DNA of 60,380 bases from Pseudomonadota bacterium (GCA_018901125.1 JAHIFE010000024.1:1-60380), one strand, 5' to 3'; positions 17,545 through 27,205 are shown, numbered from the stretch's first letter. Numbers and translations: made by a program. The notes: generated from the sequence alone by a model not told the origin.

Positions 17545-18315
17545 TTGAAGAGATTATTTCAAAGAACAAAAGAGTTCATTATTGAGTTCGCGTTTGGAAT
17601 GACTGATGTTGGCATGAATAGAGACAGCAATGAGGACGCCTTTCTGTTGCTGCCGGACAAACAGTTATATATAGTTTCAGACGGCATGGGCGGGCATAAT
17701 GCCGGCGAGGTTGCAAGCCATACAGCGGTCAATGCATTGGAGACTTATTATGCCCAGCTTGCCATATCAACAAACAATGCGGAAGCAATAAAAGAGACAA
17801 TGATCGATGCTATTTCAGAGGCCAATAAAAAGGTCTGGGATATGAGCCGGTCGAGAAGTGAATATTCCGGCATGGGCTGCACAGTTGCAATGGTTTTTAT
17901 TGACGGAAACAAGATTCATGCCTGCCATATCGGAGATTCAAGAGTTTATGTTATTAACAGGAAAGAAATAGTTCAGGTGACAACTGATCATTCTGTTGTC
18001 ACGGAGCTGGTACAAGCCGGAACAATGACCAAGAAAGAAGCAAGGTTCAGTGATCTGAAGAACCAGCTTACCCAGGCTATCGGTATATCTTCTTCTATAA
18101 GACCCGGGTATAATATGCGCCAGGTTGAGAAGTGCGATATCGTGCTTCTCTGCACCGACGGGCTTTGGGACATGCTGGAGGATGATAAAATTTTTAAGGC
18201 AGTCCATAAAGGCGGCATGCCTGAAGAAATCTGCGCCAGGCTGATCCATATGGCAAACGAAGCAGGTGGGGAAGATAATATAACCGTTATAGTTGCCAGG
18301 ATATCCGGCAAATAA
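17545..18315 (+). CDS. PP2C-family Ser/Thr protein phosphatase
   Basis: A 256-residue PP2C. The metal-binding motifs are in order: RDSNEDAF near the N-terminus, VSDGMGGH, GDSRVY, LLCTDGLWD and GGEDNITVIV. It starts at TTG 17545, supported by CAGGAG at 17533-17538 and by the lack of another start before the first motif. Soluble and of normal size. It lies 53 bases after the second WD40 kinase and 20 bases before the FHA kinase. It is the only phosphatase in the train and is probably the counterpart of its three kinases. Confidence 0.95.
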   Translation: MKRLFQRTKEFIIEFAFGMTDVGMNRDSNEDAFLLLPDKQLYIVSDGMGGHNAGEVASHTAVNALETYYAQLAISTNNAEAIKETMIDAISEANKKVWDMSRSRSEYSGMGCTVAMVFIDGNKIHACHIGDSRVYVINRKEIVQVTTDHSVVTELVQAGTMTKKEARFSDLKNQLTQAIGISSSIRPGYNMRQVEKCDIVLLCTDGLWDMLEDDKIFKAVHKGGMPEEICARLIHMANEAGGEDNITVIVARISGK

Positions 18316-18335
18316 GTCCAAATTGAGGCAATGAA

Positions 18336-19850
18336 ATGAAGCTGCGTCTGGAAGTAATCAAGGGCCCGGAAACCGGCAGATATTTTGAGTTCACTCAGCC
18401 CGACACCTTTATTGTAGGGCGTGGGGGGAAAGACAGACCTGTCCACTTTAAGCTTTCAGATGATGATCCATATGTTTCAAGACAACACTTCATGCTTGAA
18501 ATAGCTCCGCCGCGAATCTATTTTTTCGATCTTAGGAGCACAAATCCGCCTTGTGTCAACGGGGTTGAAGTGAAAGAGTCTGAGCTCAAGGAAGGCGACG
18601 TGATAGAGGTTGGCTATACGCAAATTAAGGTTCGGATCTTTCCGGAGTTACAGCTAAAACGCATCCCATTCTATTGCGAAAGGTGCAGGGAAACTCTTGT
18701 ATTTGAAATGATGGAGGGAAAAACCTCTCCTGTCATTTGCGCATCATGCGAAGATGAGATAGAAGAAAAAAAGAGGAAAGAATCGGTTGGGATTAGATTC
18801 ACTGTTAACTGCAAATGCGGGAAGGACTTATCAACGATTGCCAACAGCGATGGAAGGGCGCATGAGCTGACTGGCGTTGTTAGCTATTGTTGTGACGGAT
18901 GTGTACAGGAAATGATGGCAGGCAAGAACGCCGGCAAGATGGTAGATGGCTACACGGTAATCAAAGATCTGGGCGCCGGAGGAATGGGCAGGGTCTATCT
19001 GGTCCGTCAGAAAGAAACCGGAAGAGTAATGGCGTTGAAGCAAATGCTTAACCTGAAGGACGAAGAGTCGATGAAACGGTTCTCCAGGAGAGAAATGAAG
19101 TATATGAAGGAAATTACTCATCCTAATGTCGTTAGATTCATAGATAGTGGCGCGACACAGGAAGGGCCGTATATAGTGATGGAACTGCTCTCCGGTGGGA
19201 ACCTTGATAAATTGATGGACCCCGTAAAGGGATTTATGAGCCCTGATCTTGCAGTGCCATATATTATCGATGCCATCAAAGGCCTTGAATTTATTCATGC
19301 CCATAAATTTGTGCACCGTGATCTCAAACCGGAGAATATCCTTCTGCAGGAGAATAATAACGGCAGGCTGATACCCAAGATAAGCGATTTCGGTCTTGCA
19401 AAGAAATATTCCGAGGCAGGCGGTTCTTTAATGACACAGGCCAATGTAGGTATGGGTACGATAATATATATGTCGCCCGAGCAGATAAAAGATACCAGAA
19501 GTGTGAGAGAACCGGCTGACATATACTCGATGGGTGTTACCCTTTATTATCTGCTGACCGGTAAATTTCCATATCATTTTCCAACACAACGGGAAATTGA
19601 AAAGTTTCTGAATGAAAACAGGGCAAAGGCTCAAAATATGAAAGAGGCACTGGATCTGATTATGCGGATAGAGGATATGAAACATCCCCATGTGATAATT
19701 TTGACACAGGAGCAGATACCCATTCAGAAGCGCAATCCGGGTATCCCTGTTAAATTGGCAACTGTTGTTCATAGGGCAATAAAGAAAGAAATTTCTGAGC
19801 GTTATCAGACTGCCGCAGAGCTAAGGTGTGCGCTGGAAAGCGTGATATAG
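18336..19850 (+). CDS. FHA-zinc-ribbon Ser/Thr protein kinase
   Basis: A 504-residue protein. FHA domain at about 1-102 (FIVGRGGKDRP, YVSRQHFMLEI, RSTNPPCVNG). Cys pairs C114/C117 and C135/C138 form a zinc ribbon, and a second Cys set (CKCG near 159, CCDGC near 185) follows. The kinase domain starts near 205 (VIKDLGAGGMGRVYLV), with K235, H327-R328-D329 and D351 of DFG. Unlike the WD40 kinases it has a canonical glycine loop. It starts at ATG 18336, 20 bases after the phosphatase. Its FHA domain should bind phosphothreonine on a partner or on another kinase of the set, which would give a cascade; the partner is not known. Confidence 0.94.
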   Translation: MKLRLEVIKGPETGRYFEFTQPDTFIVGRGGKDRPVHFKLSDDDPYVSRQHFMLEIAPPRIYFFDLRSTNPPCVNGVEVKESELKEGDVIEVGYTQIKVRIFPELQLKRIPFYCERCRETLVFEMMEGKTSPVICASCEDEIEEKKRKESVGIRFTVNCKCGKDLSTIANSDGRAHELTGVVSYCCDGCVQEMMAGKNAGKMVDGYTVIKDLGAGGMGRVYLVRQKETGRVMALKQMLNLKDEESMKRFSRREMKYMKEITHPNVVRFIDSGATQEGPYIVMELLSGGNLDKLMDPVKGFMSPDLAVPYIIDAIKGLEFIHAHKFVHRDLKPENILLQENNNGRLIPKISDFGLAKKYSEAGGSLMTQANVGMGTIIYMSPEQIKDTRSVREPADIYSMGVTLYYLLTGKFPYHFPTQREIEKFLNENRAKAQNMKEALDLIMRIEDMKHPHVIILTQEQIPIQKRNPGIPVKLATVVHRAIKKEISERYQTAAELRCALESVI

Positions 19851-19887
19851 GCGAAAGCAATGAATACATTTATGAGGTGAATTGAAT

Positions 19888-22332
19888 ATGCGTTCTTTAT
19901 CCGTTTCTTCTCAAATAGTTTATAGCCTTGCCGCAGGCGAGGCCCAGGCGCTTCATAGTAAGGACATTGATAGCGAACATTTGTTCCTCGGGCTATGCAA
20001 GCTTGAAGATGTATTGCATCTCGAAAGAACCGCTATATCCGATATAGATGAAAATCAGTGGCAGCAGGTGCTGCAGGATGTTAAGGAATTCAGGGATTCT
20101 CTTTCGCTGTCGGATTTTGATCCGAAAAAGGCCCGCAGACGGTTAAGAAAAATATTGCATGAGTCAGAGCCAGGCGCAGAAAAGTTTTCAGGCCATCGCA
20201 CGCAACGTTGCAGGGATATGTTTTCAATCGCCGAGAACATTTGCATACAGACATCTGCAGGAGATATTCTTCCTAAACATCTTTTAGCCTCTATTTTAGG
20301 GCAGTACTCACTGCCTTTGGATCGGCTTTTCTCCGAACTTTCGGTTAAAAGGACCGACTTGTTAAAGGTGATGGAGGTATCCGCACGGGCGGACAATGAT
20401 GCGCTTGGGATTATTATTCATGACGCTCAGAAAGAAGAGGCTAAAGGCGAAGAGAAGAAGATGCAGCCGAACAAAAAGAGCGATACCCCCATATTGGATA
20501 AATTCGGCAGAGATATTACTAAATTGGCGAGGGAAGGAAAGCTCGATCCATCTATAGGCAGAGGAAAGGAGATAAAGAAAATTGCGCAGATTCTTATGCA
20601 GAAGAAAAAGAACAATCCGATACTCATTGGGGAAGCAGGTGTCGGTAAAACTGCGGTTGTTGAGGGATTTGCCATTAAAATAGCCCAAGATGGCGCTTTG
20701 CAACAGATCAGAAATTTCAAGGTTCTGGAACTCAATATGGGATCTCTTGTAGCTGGTACCAAGTACCGGGGTGAATTCGAGGAAAGACTGGAAACAATCC
20801 TGAACGAGGCATCCTCAGACCCTGACATCGTATTGTTTATAGATGAGATACATACTATGGTAGGCGCAGGAGCCGCCGGTGGATCTATAGATGCCGGAAA
20901 CATTTTAAAGCCGGCCCTTGCAAGAGGTGCGATAAAATGTATCGGGGCTACGACTACTGCCGAGTATCGTAAGTATATTGAAAAGGATCCTGCATTGGAG
21001 CGAAGGTTTCAGGTGGTCTGGATAGATGAGCCCACCAAAGACGAGGCTATACAAATTCTTAAGGGTCTCAGGCCGAAATTCGAGGAGCATCATGGTGTTA
21101 AAATCCCCGATGAGGTAGTCGAAAAGGCAGTGGAACTGTCTATGCGTTATCTCACGGATTTCAGACTGCCGGACAAGGCGATAGATATCATAGACCAGGC
21201 ATGTGCAAGGGTTATGCTGAAGACTTTTTCTCCAGGAACCGTTCCAACAAAAATGAATGTGGAACTGGCGATAGAGGATATCGCACGGGTTGTTTCCGAA
21301 AGGTGCAGGATACCTGTTATCAGCCTGACAACAGAAGACAAGAGCAGGCTTCTGAAGATAGAAGATTACCTTAAACAGAGGGTGATGGGTCAGAATCATG
21401 CTGTTAAAGAAATTGGAAAGGCGATCAGGTCTGCAAAGGCAGGACTTAAGGATCCGAATAAGCCGATTGTATTTCTCTTTGTCGGCTCAACGGGGACAGG
21501 CAAGACTGAGCTTGCAAAAGCTCTCGCAGAGTTTTTGTTTTATGATGAAAACCGCCTCATTACTTTTGATATGTCCGAATATCAGGAAAAACAGTCAATA
21601 GCAAAACTGATAGGCTCGCCGCCCGGCTATATAGGTTATGACGACGAAGGGCAGCTAACCGGAAAAATCAGGACAAATCCTTACTCGGTTATTCTTTTTG
21701 ATGAGATAGAAAAAGCACATCCAGATATCTTTGATATTTTCCTTCAGATATTTGACGAAGGAAGATTGACCGATGCTCATGGAAGACGGGTCAATTTCTC
21801 CGAATCGGTGGTTATTCTTACATCAAACCTCGGAAGCGGTTTTGGTCAAAACAGCGGTGAGAGAAAGCCGATAGGTATTGATATAGACAAGGCATATTCG
21901 GATGAAAAAGAGACAGTGTCAGGCCTTGGTATAGAAGAAGATTCAAAAAAATGGAAAGATTATGAAGATCAAATTAAGAAGGTAATTGGTAATGCATTCA
22001 GGCCTGAATTTTTAAACAGGATACAAAAGAGGATTACATTTTATCCTCTTGGAAAAGGAACAGTTAAGCAGATAATATCTGTAAAAATCCTTGCGGAGCT
22101 AAATAACAAGTTAAAATCAAAGGGAATCCAAGTGGTTCTTTCTCAGGATGCTCTGGATGCTCTGATAGAAAAGGGATTTAGCGAGGTGTTTGGTGCAAGA
22201 GAAATAAAGCGCGTTTTTGATCAGTATATATCCGAGCCATTATCTCAAATGATTCTTGAAGGTGAGATAAAATCAGGGCAGGAAGTAAAGATTTCCATGT
22301 CCTCAAATGGACTCAGGTTTGATATTTTTTAA
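19888..22332 (+). CDS. ClpA/ClpC-type AAA+ unfoldase
   Basis: An 814-residue Hsp100 protein with an N-terminal Clp-N region and two AAA+ modules. Walker A1 is GEAGVGKTAVVEG, with ATTTAEYRKYIEKDPALERRF following; Walker A2 is GSTGTGKTELAKALAEF, and the ClpB-D2-type small domain closes the protein. The joint between modules is short, so the long ClpB coiled coil is absent. After NLGSGFGQNSGERKP comes IGI, in the place where ClpA and ClpC carry the IGL/VGF loop that docks on ClpP. Start chosen at ATG 19888 with GAGGTGA upstream. clpP follows after 47 bases. It should deliver proteins, perhaps marked by the neighbouring kinases or by the acyl-carrier-like protein, to ClpP. Confidence 0.92.
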   Translation: MRSLSVSSQIVYSLAAGEAQALHSKDIDSEHLFLGLCKLEDVLHLERTAISDIDENQWQQVLQDVKEFRDSLSLSDFDPKKARRRLRKILHESEPGAEKFSGHRTQRCRDMFSIAENICIQTSAGDILPKHLLASILGQYSLPLDRLFSELSVKRTDLLKVMEVSARADNDALGIIIHDAQKEEAKGEEKKMQPNKKSDTPILDKFGRDITKLAREGKLDPSIGRGKEIKKIAQILMQKKKNNPILIGEAGVGKTAVVEGFAIKIAQDGALQQIRNFKVLELNMGSLVAGTKYRGEFEERLETILNEASSDPDIVLFIDEIHTMVGAGAAGGSIDAGNILKPALARGAIKCIGATTTAEYRKYIEKDPALERRFQVVWIDEPTKDEAIQILKGLRPKFEEHHGVKIPDEVVEKAVELSMRYLTDFRLPDKAIDIIDQACARVMLKTFSPGTVPTKMNVELAIEDIARVVSERCRIPVISLTTEDKSRLLKIEDYLKQRVMGQNHAVKEIGKAIRSAKAGLKDPNKPIVFLFVGSTGTGKTELAKALAEFLFYDENRLITFDMSEYQEKQSIAKLIGSPPGYIGYDDEGQLTGKIRTNPYSVILFDEIEKAHPDIFDIFLQIFDEGRLTDAHGRRVNFSESVVILTSNLGSGFGQNSGERKPIGIDIDKAYSDEKETVSGLGIEEDSKKWKDYEDQIKKVIGNAFRPEFLNRIQKRITFYPLGKGTVKQIISVKILAELNNKLKSKGIQVVLSQDALDALIEKGFSEVFGAREIKRVFDQYISEPLSQMILEGEIKSGQEVKISMSSNGLRFDIF

Positions 22333-22379
22333 CTGAAAAGGTGTTATAAATTAATTAAATGAGATAGGAGCGTGTGACT

Positions 22380-22973
22380 ATGGGAGTTCTGAAAATTCCT
22401 TATGTTGTTGAAAGGACCCAGCAGGGTCAAAGACAGGTCGATATTTATTCGCGTCTTCTGTCGGACCGGCTGATATTTTTAACAGGTGAAGTCAATGATG
22501 ATGTTGCAGATATAATAATCGCACAATTATTTTATCTCGAATCGGAAGATCCCAAAAAGGATATCCATTTTTACATCAACAGCCCAGGCGGGGTAGTAAC
22601 CGCAGGCCTGGCAATCTATGACACTATGCAATATATATCGTGTGATGTTGCAACAATATGTCTCGGGCAGGCTGCGTCAATGGGTGCTGTTCTCCTTGCG
22701 GCAGGGGAAAAAGGCAAGAGAATGGCTTTGCCTAACGCTCGTGTGATGATACATCAGCCGCTTGGGGGTGCTCAGGGTCAGGCATCTGATATGGAGATTC
22801 AGGTAAAAGAAATGAACAGAATCAAATGTCGGCTCAATGAAATTTTATCATACCATACGGGAAAAAATATGGACGTTATGACAAAAGATACCGACAGGGA
22901 TTTTTTCTTGACAGCCGAAGATGCTGTTGAATATGGTTTGATTGATAGAGTCATCAGGCAAAGAGACGTGTAG
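22380..22973 (+). CDS. clpP: ClpP-type ATP-dependent serine protease subunit
   Basis: A 197-residue ClpP. The catalytic triad is visible: S100 in GQAASMGA, H125 in [11 protein letters not shown] and D174 in TDRDFFL. Start chosen at ATG 22380, nine bases after TAGGAG, rather than GTG 22374. No long propeptide is present. It is paired with the Clp unfoldase rather than with trigger factor and clpX, so it is likely a second, system-specific copy, although the rest of the genome is not visible. Confidence 0.95.
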   Translation: MGVLKIPYVVERTQQGQRQVDIYSRLLSDRLIFLTGEVNDDVADIIIAQLFYLESEDPKKDIHFYINSPGGVVTAGLAIYDTMQYISCDVATICLGQAASMGAVLLAAGEKGKRMALPNARVMIHQPLGGAQGQASDMEIQVKEMNRIKCRLNEILSYHTGKNMDVMTKDTDRDFFLTAEDAVEYGLIDRVIRQRDV

Positions 22974-23101
22974 CTTTGTCTTTATATTTTAGTGTAAAGT
23001 AAAATAATATCATATTACTAAAAACAGATTATTACTTAAGCTGTTGGGAAAACTTCAAACTGGCTCAATTTTCAGTTCCTAAGTAAAATGGGAGAACCGT
23101 T

Positions 23102-26100
23102 ATGGCGAATAAGCGCTCTTTTTGTATATTTATTATTCTCGGTATTGTTTTTATTACAGCGGCTGGAGTTCAAAGTAAGGAGACCAAACCAAATGCGACG
23201 ATGCGTTCTGGCAAAGTTCATTCCGCACCTGCCAGGCAAACTGCCAGGGAACCAAAGGCTATGCTTGATTCAAAGCTTCTCTTTAATGCTGTGCGTGAGA
23301 ATGCTGTTGAAAAAGTGCGATCGATTATTGCCGGGGGTGCTGACCTCAAAGGCAGAAACGATCAAGGTGAAACTCTATTTATGCTGGCTCTATCACTTAA
23401 GGAGAATGAAATCGCCAGCCTGCTTATGGAAAAAGGATCGGATATAAATGCCGTAAGCAAGGAAGGCTGGACCCCTTTGATGTATGCGCTTCGGTACGGA
23501 AAAGGCGATCTTGCCCGCGTTCTCATCAAGAAAGGAGCAGACATTCAGATACAGAACAAGTCGGGCTGGACTCCCCTGATGTTTGCTTTGCGCAACAAAG
23601 AGAAGGAATGTGCCCGCCTTCTTATCGAAAAGGGAGCAGACCTCAATGTAGTTAATTCCGATGGCTGGACGCCTGTAATGTTTGCCTTAAGGTATGGCCC
23701 GGTTGAAATTGTACCTATTATGATAGAAAAAGGAGCCCAACTTAATGTGAAAAACTCGGGAGGCTGGAGCCCTCTGATGTTATCCATTAAATACAGTACT
23801 CCTGAAAATTCTTTGTTGTTGATTAATAAAGGTGCTGAAATTCGGTTTAAAGACAAAGACGGTGAATCGCCGCTGCTGCTCTCTGCTGCCGCAGGAGATG
23901 TTCGTGTGCTTGCAAACATTATGGAAAGTGTGAAGTGGAAAGATGAAAAGGACAAGAAGGGCAATACCTTGCTGCATCTTGCGGCCGAGAATGGAAAAAC
24001 AGGCGCGGTAGAGCTGTTACTAAAACATGGAGCCAAGATAGAACAAACTAATCAGGAAGGATTGACTCCTCTTCTATCGGCATTAGCGGCAGGACAAACG
24101 GAAGCGGCTTCGTTTTTGCTTGGTAAAGGAGCCAGGCTCACAGCTCTTGCCAATGGCAATAGCGCACTTCATTATGCCGCAAAAAGCGGAAAGAAAGAAT
24201 GTGTTGCTCTTGCATTAGCCGGTAATATTCCGGTTAACATAAAAAACTCCGTTGGAGCAACTCCACTTCATGATGCATTCAACAGGGAAGTAGCTGAGTA
24301 TTTATTGTCTCAGGGCGCTATGCTTAATGCAACCACAGATCAGGGAATAACGCCATTGCATTTGGCTGCCTACGAAGGGCATCAAGATGTTATTGATTTT
24401 CTCATAGATAGAGGTGCCGATATCAATGCTGTGGGAAAAGGATCCACTATAGAGGAGATAACTCCTTTATATATGGCAATTACAAACAAGCAATCCGCTG
24501 CTGCGGCTCGATTAATTGAAAGAGGGGCAAACTGGCAGGCGGAAAGAAAGGATGGCTTGCATCTTTTCTTTCTATCAGCAGGCAGAGACCTTCATGATAT
24601 TGTCAAACTTATGCTGGCCAAAGGGCAAAATGTCAATTATCGAAACAAGCAGGGAAGGGTTGCCATTCACTATGCGGCCAGTAAAGCCATGCTGGAATTA
24701 TTGCTGGCTAACGGGGCTAAACTCAATGATTTGGATCAGGATGGAGCCTCAGCTCTTCATTTTGCGGCAGTTGACGGAAGGCGCGAGGTAGTGCAGGCAT
24801 TGTTGGAGAAAAAAGCGGATATTATGCAGAAAACCAAACAAGGTGATACTCCGCTGCATTTTGTTAATGATCCGCAAACGGCAGAGTTGCTGATAGCCAA
24901 TGGGGCTAAACTCTATGTTAAGGATCAGAGCGGAATGACGCCCCTCGAATTTGCCCGGTATTTCGGAAGGCCCAAAAGCCTGGTTTCGTTTTTGATGGAA
25001 AAGGAGCTTAAACAGGATGAAAAAATTAGTGCCGTTTCAGAAAATAAAGTTCAGGTAATTCGTGTAACCGATCCTGACAGCAAGATGGTAAACTCAGTCA
25101 TATCTGATGTGGCCTATGATAATTTTCTTGGTGCTTTGGCTATGATGGCCAGTCCAAACATTTCCGGAAATGTTGGTATGGCGGCAGGGCTCATGCGCTC
25201 GGCTGCGAATACCGGTTGCTGTGAGGCTTGCTATTATATTGGTGAATGGGCTGCTGCAGGTAAAGGGATGACAGCAAATGAATGTGATGCTATCAATCTT
25301 TCACAGGGATTTCCTGATTTTGATGCAGATCCTGAGTTGATAGATCTTGTGCATAAAAACATGAAAAACGGTTATAACCAGTATGCTCCCATGCAGGGCG
25401 TAATGCTTCTTAGAGAAAAAATAGCTGAAAAAACATTAAAACTATACAATGCATCATACGATCCGTATACCGAAATTACAGTTACTTCCGGAGCAACTGA
25501 GGCATTGTTTGCTGCTATTATGGCGGTTGTTAAAAAAGGAGATGAAGTAATCGTTTTTGAGCCGGCTTTTGATTCCTATGTTCCTGCGATTATTTTAAGC
25601 GGTGGTGTCCCGAAATTTATCAAGATGAAACCACCTTATTACAGCATAGACTGGGAAGAAGTAAAAAATTCTGTATCGAAAAGAACCAGGCTTATGATTT
25701 TAAATTCACCGCATAATCCGACAGGTTCCGTTCTTTTGGAAGAAGACATTCGGGCTCTTTATGATATTGTTCAAAAAACCGGCATTTTTATTTTAAGCGA
25801 CGAGGTTTATGAGCACATAATCTTCGATGGCCTGAAAAACGAAAGTATGGCAAAGTATCCGGATCTTGCAAACCGCAGTTTTGTGATATGTTCTTTTGGC
25901 AAAACATATCACACGACAGGATGGAAAACAGGTTATTGCCTTGCTCCAAAAAAGCTTTCCTCAGAATTTCAAAAAGTCCACCAGTTTCTGACATTTGCTT
26001 CAAATACTCCCATACAGTATGCATATGCCGAATTTTTGCAGAATGAAAAAGCTTATCTTGATTTATCCGGCTTTTACCAGAAAAAAAGAGATAAGTTTTT

Positions 26101-26353
26101 ATCTCTTTTAAAAAATTCACGTTTCAAAGCGATACCATGCAAGGGAACATATTTTCAGATGCTTGACTATTCATCTATCTCTGATGAACCGGATACTGAT
26201 TTTGCAAAACGTTTGACGATTGAAAAAGGTGTGGCTTCCGTTCCTCCTTCGGTATTCTACCATGACAATGATGATCATAAAATGCTTCGCTTTTGTTTTG
26301 CAAAAAAAGATGAAACACTTGAAAAGGCAGCGGAAAAATTATGCGGGATTTAA
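23102..26353 (+). CDS. Exported ankyrin/Sel1 protein fused in frame to a truncated class I aminotransferase
   Basis: A 1083-residue chimera. Residues 1-25 are a signal peptide (RSFCIFIILGIVFITAAG). About 17 ankyrin repeats follow to about residue 640. Then comes a Sel1-like start (NTGCCEACYYIGEWAAAGKGM) that breaks off near residue 725. From ECDAINLSQGFPDFD onward it is a PLP-dependent methionine/glutamine-type aminotransferase with SPHNPTGS and the PLP lysine K934 in SFGKTYHTTGWKTGY. That enzyme lacks its usual first ~25 residues. Sense through the join is perfect, so the fusion may be translated, or an internal ATG at 25268 (residue 723) may give a 361-residue enzyme. A signal peptide on a PLP enzyme makes no obvious sense, so a deletion or insertion event is likely. 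GGAG precedes ATG 23102; the 3' end overlaps the amidase gene by 13 bases. Confidence 0.85.
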   Translation: MANKRSFCIFIILGIVFITAAGVQSKETKPNATMRSGKVHSAPARQTAREPKAMLDSKLLFNAVRENAVEKVRSIIAGGADLKGRNDQGETLFMLALSLKENEIASLLMEKGSDINAVSKEGWTPLMYALRYGKGDLARVLIKKGADIQIQNKSGWTPLMFALRNKEKECARLLIEKGADLNVVNSDGWTPVMFALRYGPVEIVPIMIEKGAQLNVKNSGGWSPLMLSIKYSTPENSLLLINKGAEIRFKDKDGESPLLLSAAAGDVRVLANIMESVKWKDEKDKKGNTLLHLAAENGKTGAVELLLKHGAKIEQTNQEGLTPLLSALAAGQTEAASFLLGKGARLTALANGNSALHYAAKSGKKECVALALAGNIPVNIKNSVGATPLHDAFNREVAEYLLSQGAMLNATTDQGITPLHLAAYEGHQDVIDFLIDRGADINAVGKGSTIEEITPLYMAITNKQSAAAARLIERGANWQAERKDGLHLFFLSAGRDLHDIVKLMLAKGQNVNYRNKQGRVAIHYAASKAMLELLLANGAKLNDLDQDGASALHFAAVDGRREVVQALLEKKADIMQKTKQGDTPLHFVNDPQTAELLIANGAKLYVKDQSGMTPLEFARYFGRPKSLVSFLMEKELKQDEKISAVSENKVQVIRVTDPDSKMVNSVISDVAYDNFLGALAMMASPNISGNVGMAAGLMRSAANTGCCEACYYIGEWAAAGKGMTANECDAINLSQGFPDFDADPELIDLVHKNMKNGYNQYAPMQGVMLLREKIAEKTLKLYNASYDPYTEITVTSGATEALFAAIMAVVKKGDEVIVFEPAFDSYVPAIILSGGVPKFIKMKPPYYSIDWEEVKNSVSKRTRLMILNSPHNPTGSVLLEEDIRALYDIVQKTGIFILSDEVYEHIIFDGLKNESMAKYPDLANRSFVICSFGKTYHTTGWKTGYCLAPKKLSSEFQKVHQFLTFASNTPIQYAYAEFLQNEKAYLDLSGFYQKKRDKFLSLLKNSRFKAIPCKGTYFQMLDYSSISDEPDTDFAKRLTIEKGVASVPPSVFYHDNDDHKMLRFCFAKKDETLEKAAEKLCGI

Positions 26354-27141
26354 ATATAACAGTCGTACAGTCAAATCTTTTCTGGGAAGATATAAAATCA
26401 AATCTTTCTTTATTTGATAAAAAAATAGATAGTATAAGGGAGAAGACGGATCTTATAGTACTTCCAGAGATGTTTACAACCGGGTTCAGCATGAATGCAA
26501 AAAAGCTTGCCCGGGAAATGGGGAGTGCTTCAGTTGAATGGCTGAAAAATAAATCATGCAGTAAACAGGTGGATATAACAGGAAGCATGATTATTAAAGA
26601 AGACGGAAAATATTTCAACCGCTTATTATGGGCAAAACCTGACGGGAAATTGCTTTATTATGATAAAAAACACCTGTTTCGCATGACAGGTGAAGAAAGA
26701 GTTTACAGTGAAGGAAACAACAATTTAACCGTTGAGCTTAATGGCTGGAAAATCAGGCCGTTTGTCTGTTACGATCTGAGGTTTCCCTGCTGGACAAGAA
26801 ATTTTAATAAAGCCTATGATGTTGCAGTATTTGTAGCAAACTGGCCCGAGGCCCGCTCTTATCACTGGGAAACATTGCTTCTTGCAAGAGCAATCGAAAA
26901 TCAATGTTATGTTGTGGGTGTAAACCGGGTGGGAAAAGACGGAAACGGCTATAACCACATAGGAAACTCTTCAATAGTAGATCCGGCAGGAAATATATTA
27001 TTCAGAAAGCAAGATGAAGAATGCATATATACGGCAACACTTTCATATTCGGTTTTAGAGGAATATCGAAAGTCTTTTCCGGCATGGATGGATGCGGACA
27101 GTAATGAATATCAAATATTGAACAAGGAATTTTGTGATTAA
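26341..27141 (+). CDS. Carbon-nitrogen hydrolase, omega-amidase (Nit2/YafV-like)
   Basis: A 266-residue nitrilase-superfamily enzyme. The Glu-Lys-Cys triad is visible: E in VLPEMFTTGFS, K in YYDKKHLFRM and C in PFVCYDLRFP. Family knowledge: such enzymes hydrolyse 2-oxoglutaramate or 2-oxosuccinamate, the alpha-keto products of glutamine/methionine transamination. The gene overlaps the aminotransferase by 13 bases, an arrangement that fits a transaminase plus omega-amidase pair. The pair is probably older than the fusion that affected its upstream partner. Confidence 0.9.
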   Translation: MRDLNITVVQSNLFWEDIKSNLSLFDKKIDSIREKTDLIVLPEMFTTGFSMNAKKLAREMGSASVEWLKNKSCSKQVDITGSMIIKEDGKYFNRLLWAKPDGKLLYYDKKHLFRMTGEERVYSEGNNNLTVELNGWKIRPFVCYDLRFPCWTRNFNKAYDVAVFVANWPEARSYHWETLLLARAIENQCYVVGVNRVGKDGNGYNHIGNSSIVDPAGNILFRKQDEECIYTATLSYSVLEEYRKSFPAWMDADSNEYQILNKEFCD

Positions 27142-27193
27142 GAACCTCATGCCCTTTTCTTTCTTCGATATTCATTATTCCTTGTTCAATATT
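27114..27193. repeat. 17-base inverted repeat between convergent genes
   Basis: AATATTGAACAAGGAAT at 27114-27130 and its exact reverse complement at 27177-27193 flank a 46-base loop. The left arm lies in the last codons of the amidase gene. It may end transcription of both converging genes, or be a member of a dispersed repeat. Confidence 0.55.
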
Positions 27194-27205
27194 CGGTTTT
27201 CAGTA

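Noticed and set aside
19888-22332. ClpB disaggregase
   Set aside because: The long middle coiled coil is missing and an IGI loop is in the ClpP-docking place.
3930-22973. Type VI secretion cluster, suggested by FHA, kinase, PP2C and a Clp ATPase
   Set aside because: No Tss, Hcp or VgrG genes are present, and the Clp ATPase has a ClpP-docking-like loop and sits next to clpP, unlike ClpV.
23041-23101. Sigma54 promoter before the exported ankyrin gene (TGGCTCAATTTTCAG)
   Set aside because: The downstream GC is absent at the required spacing.
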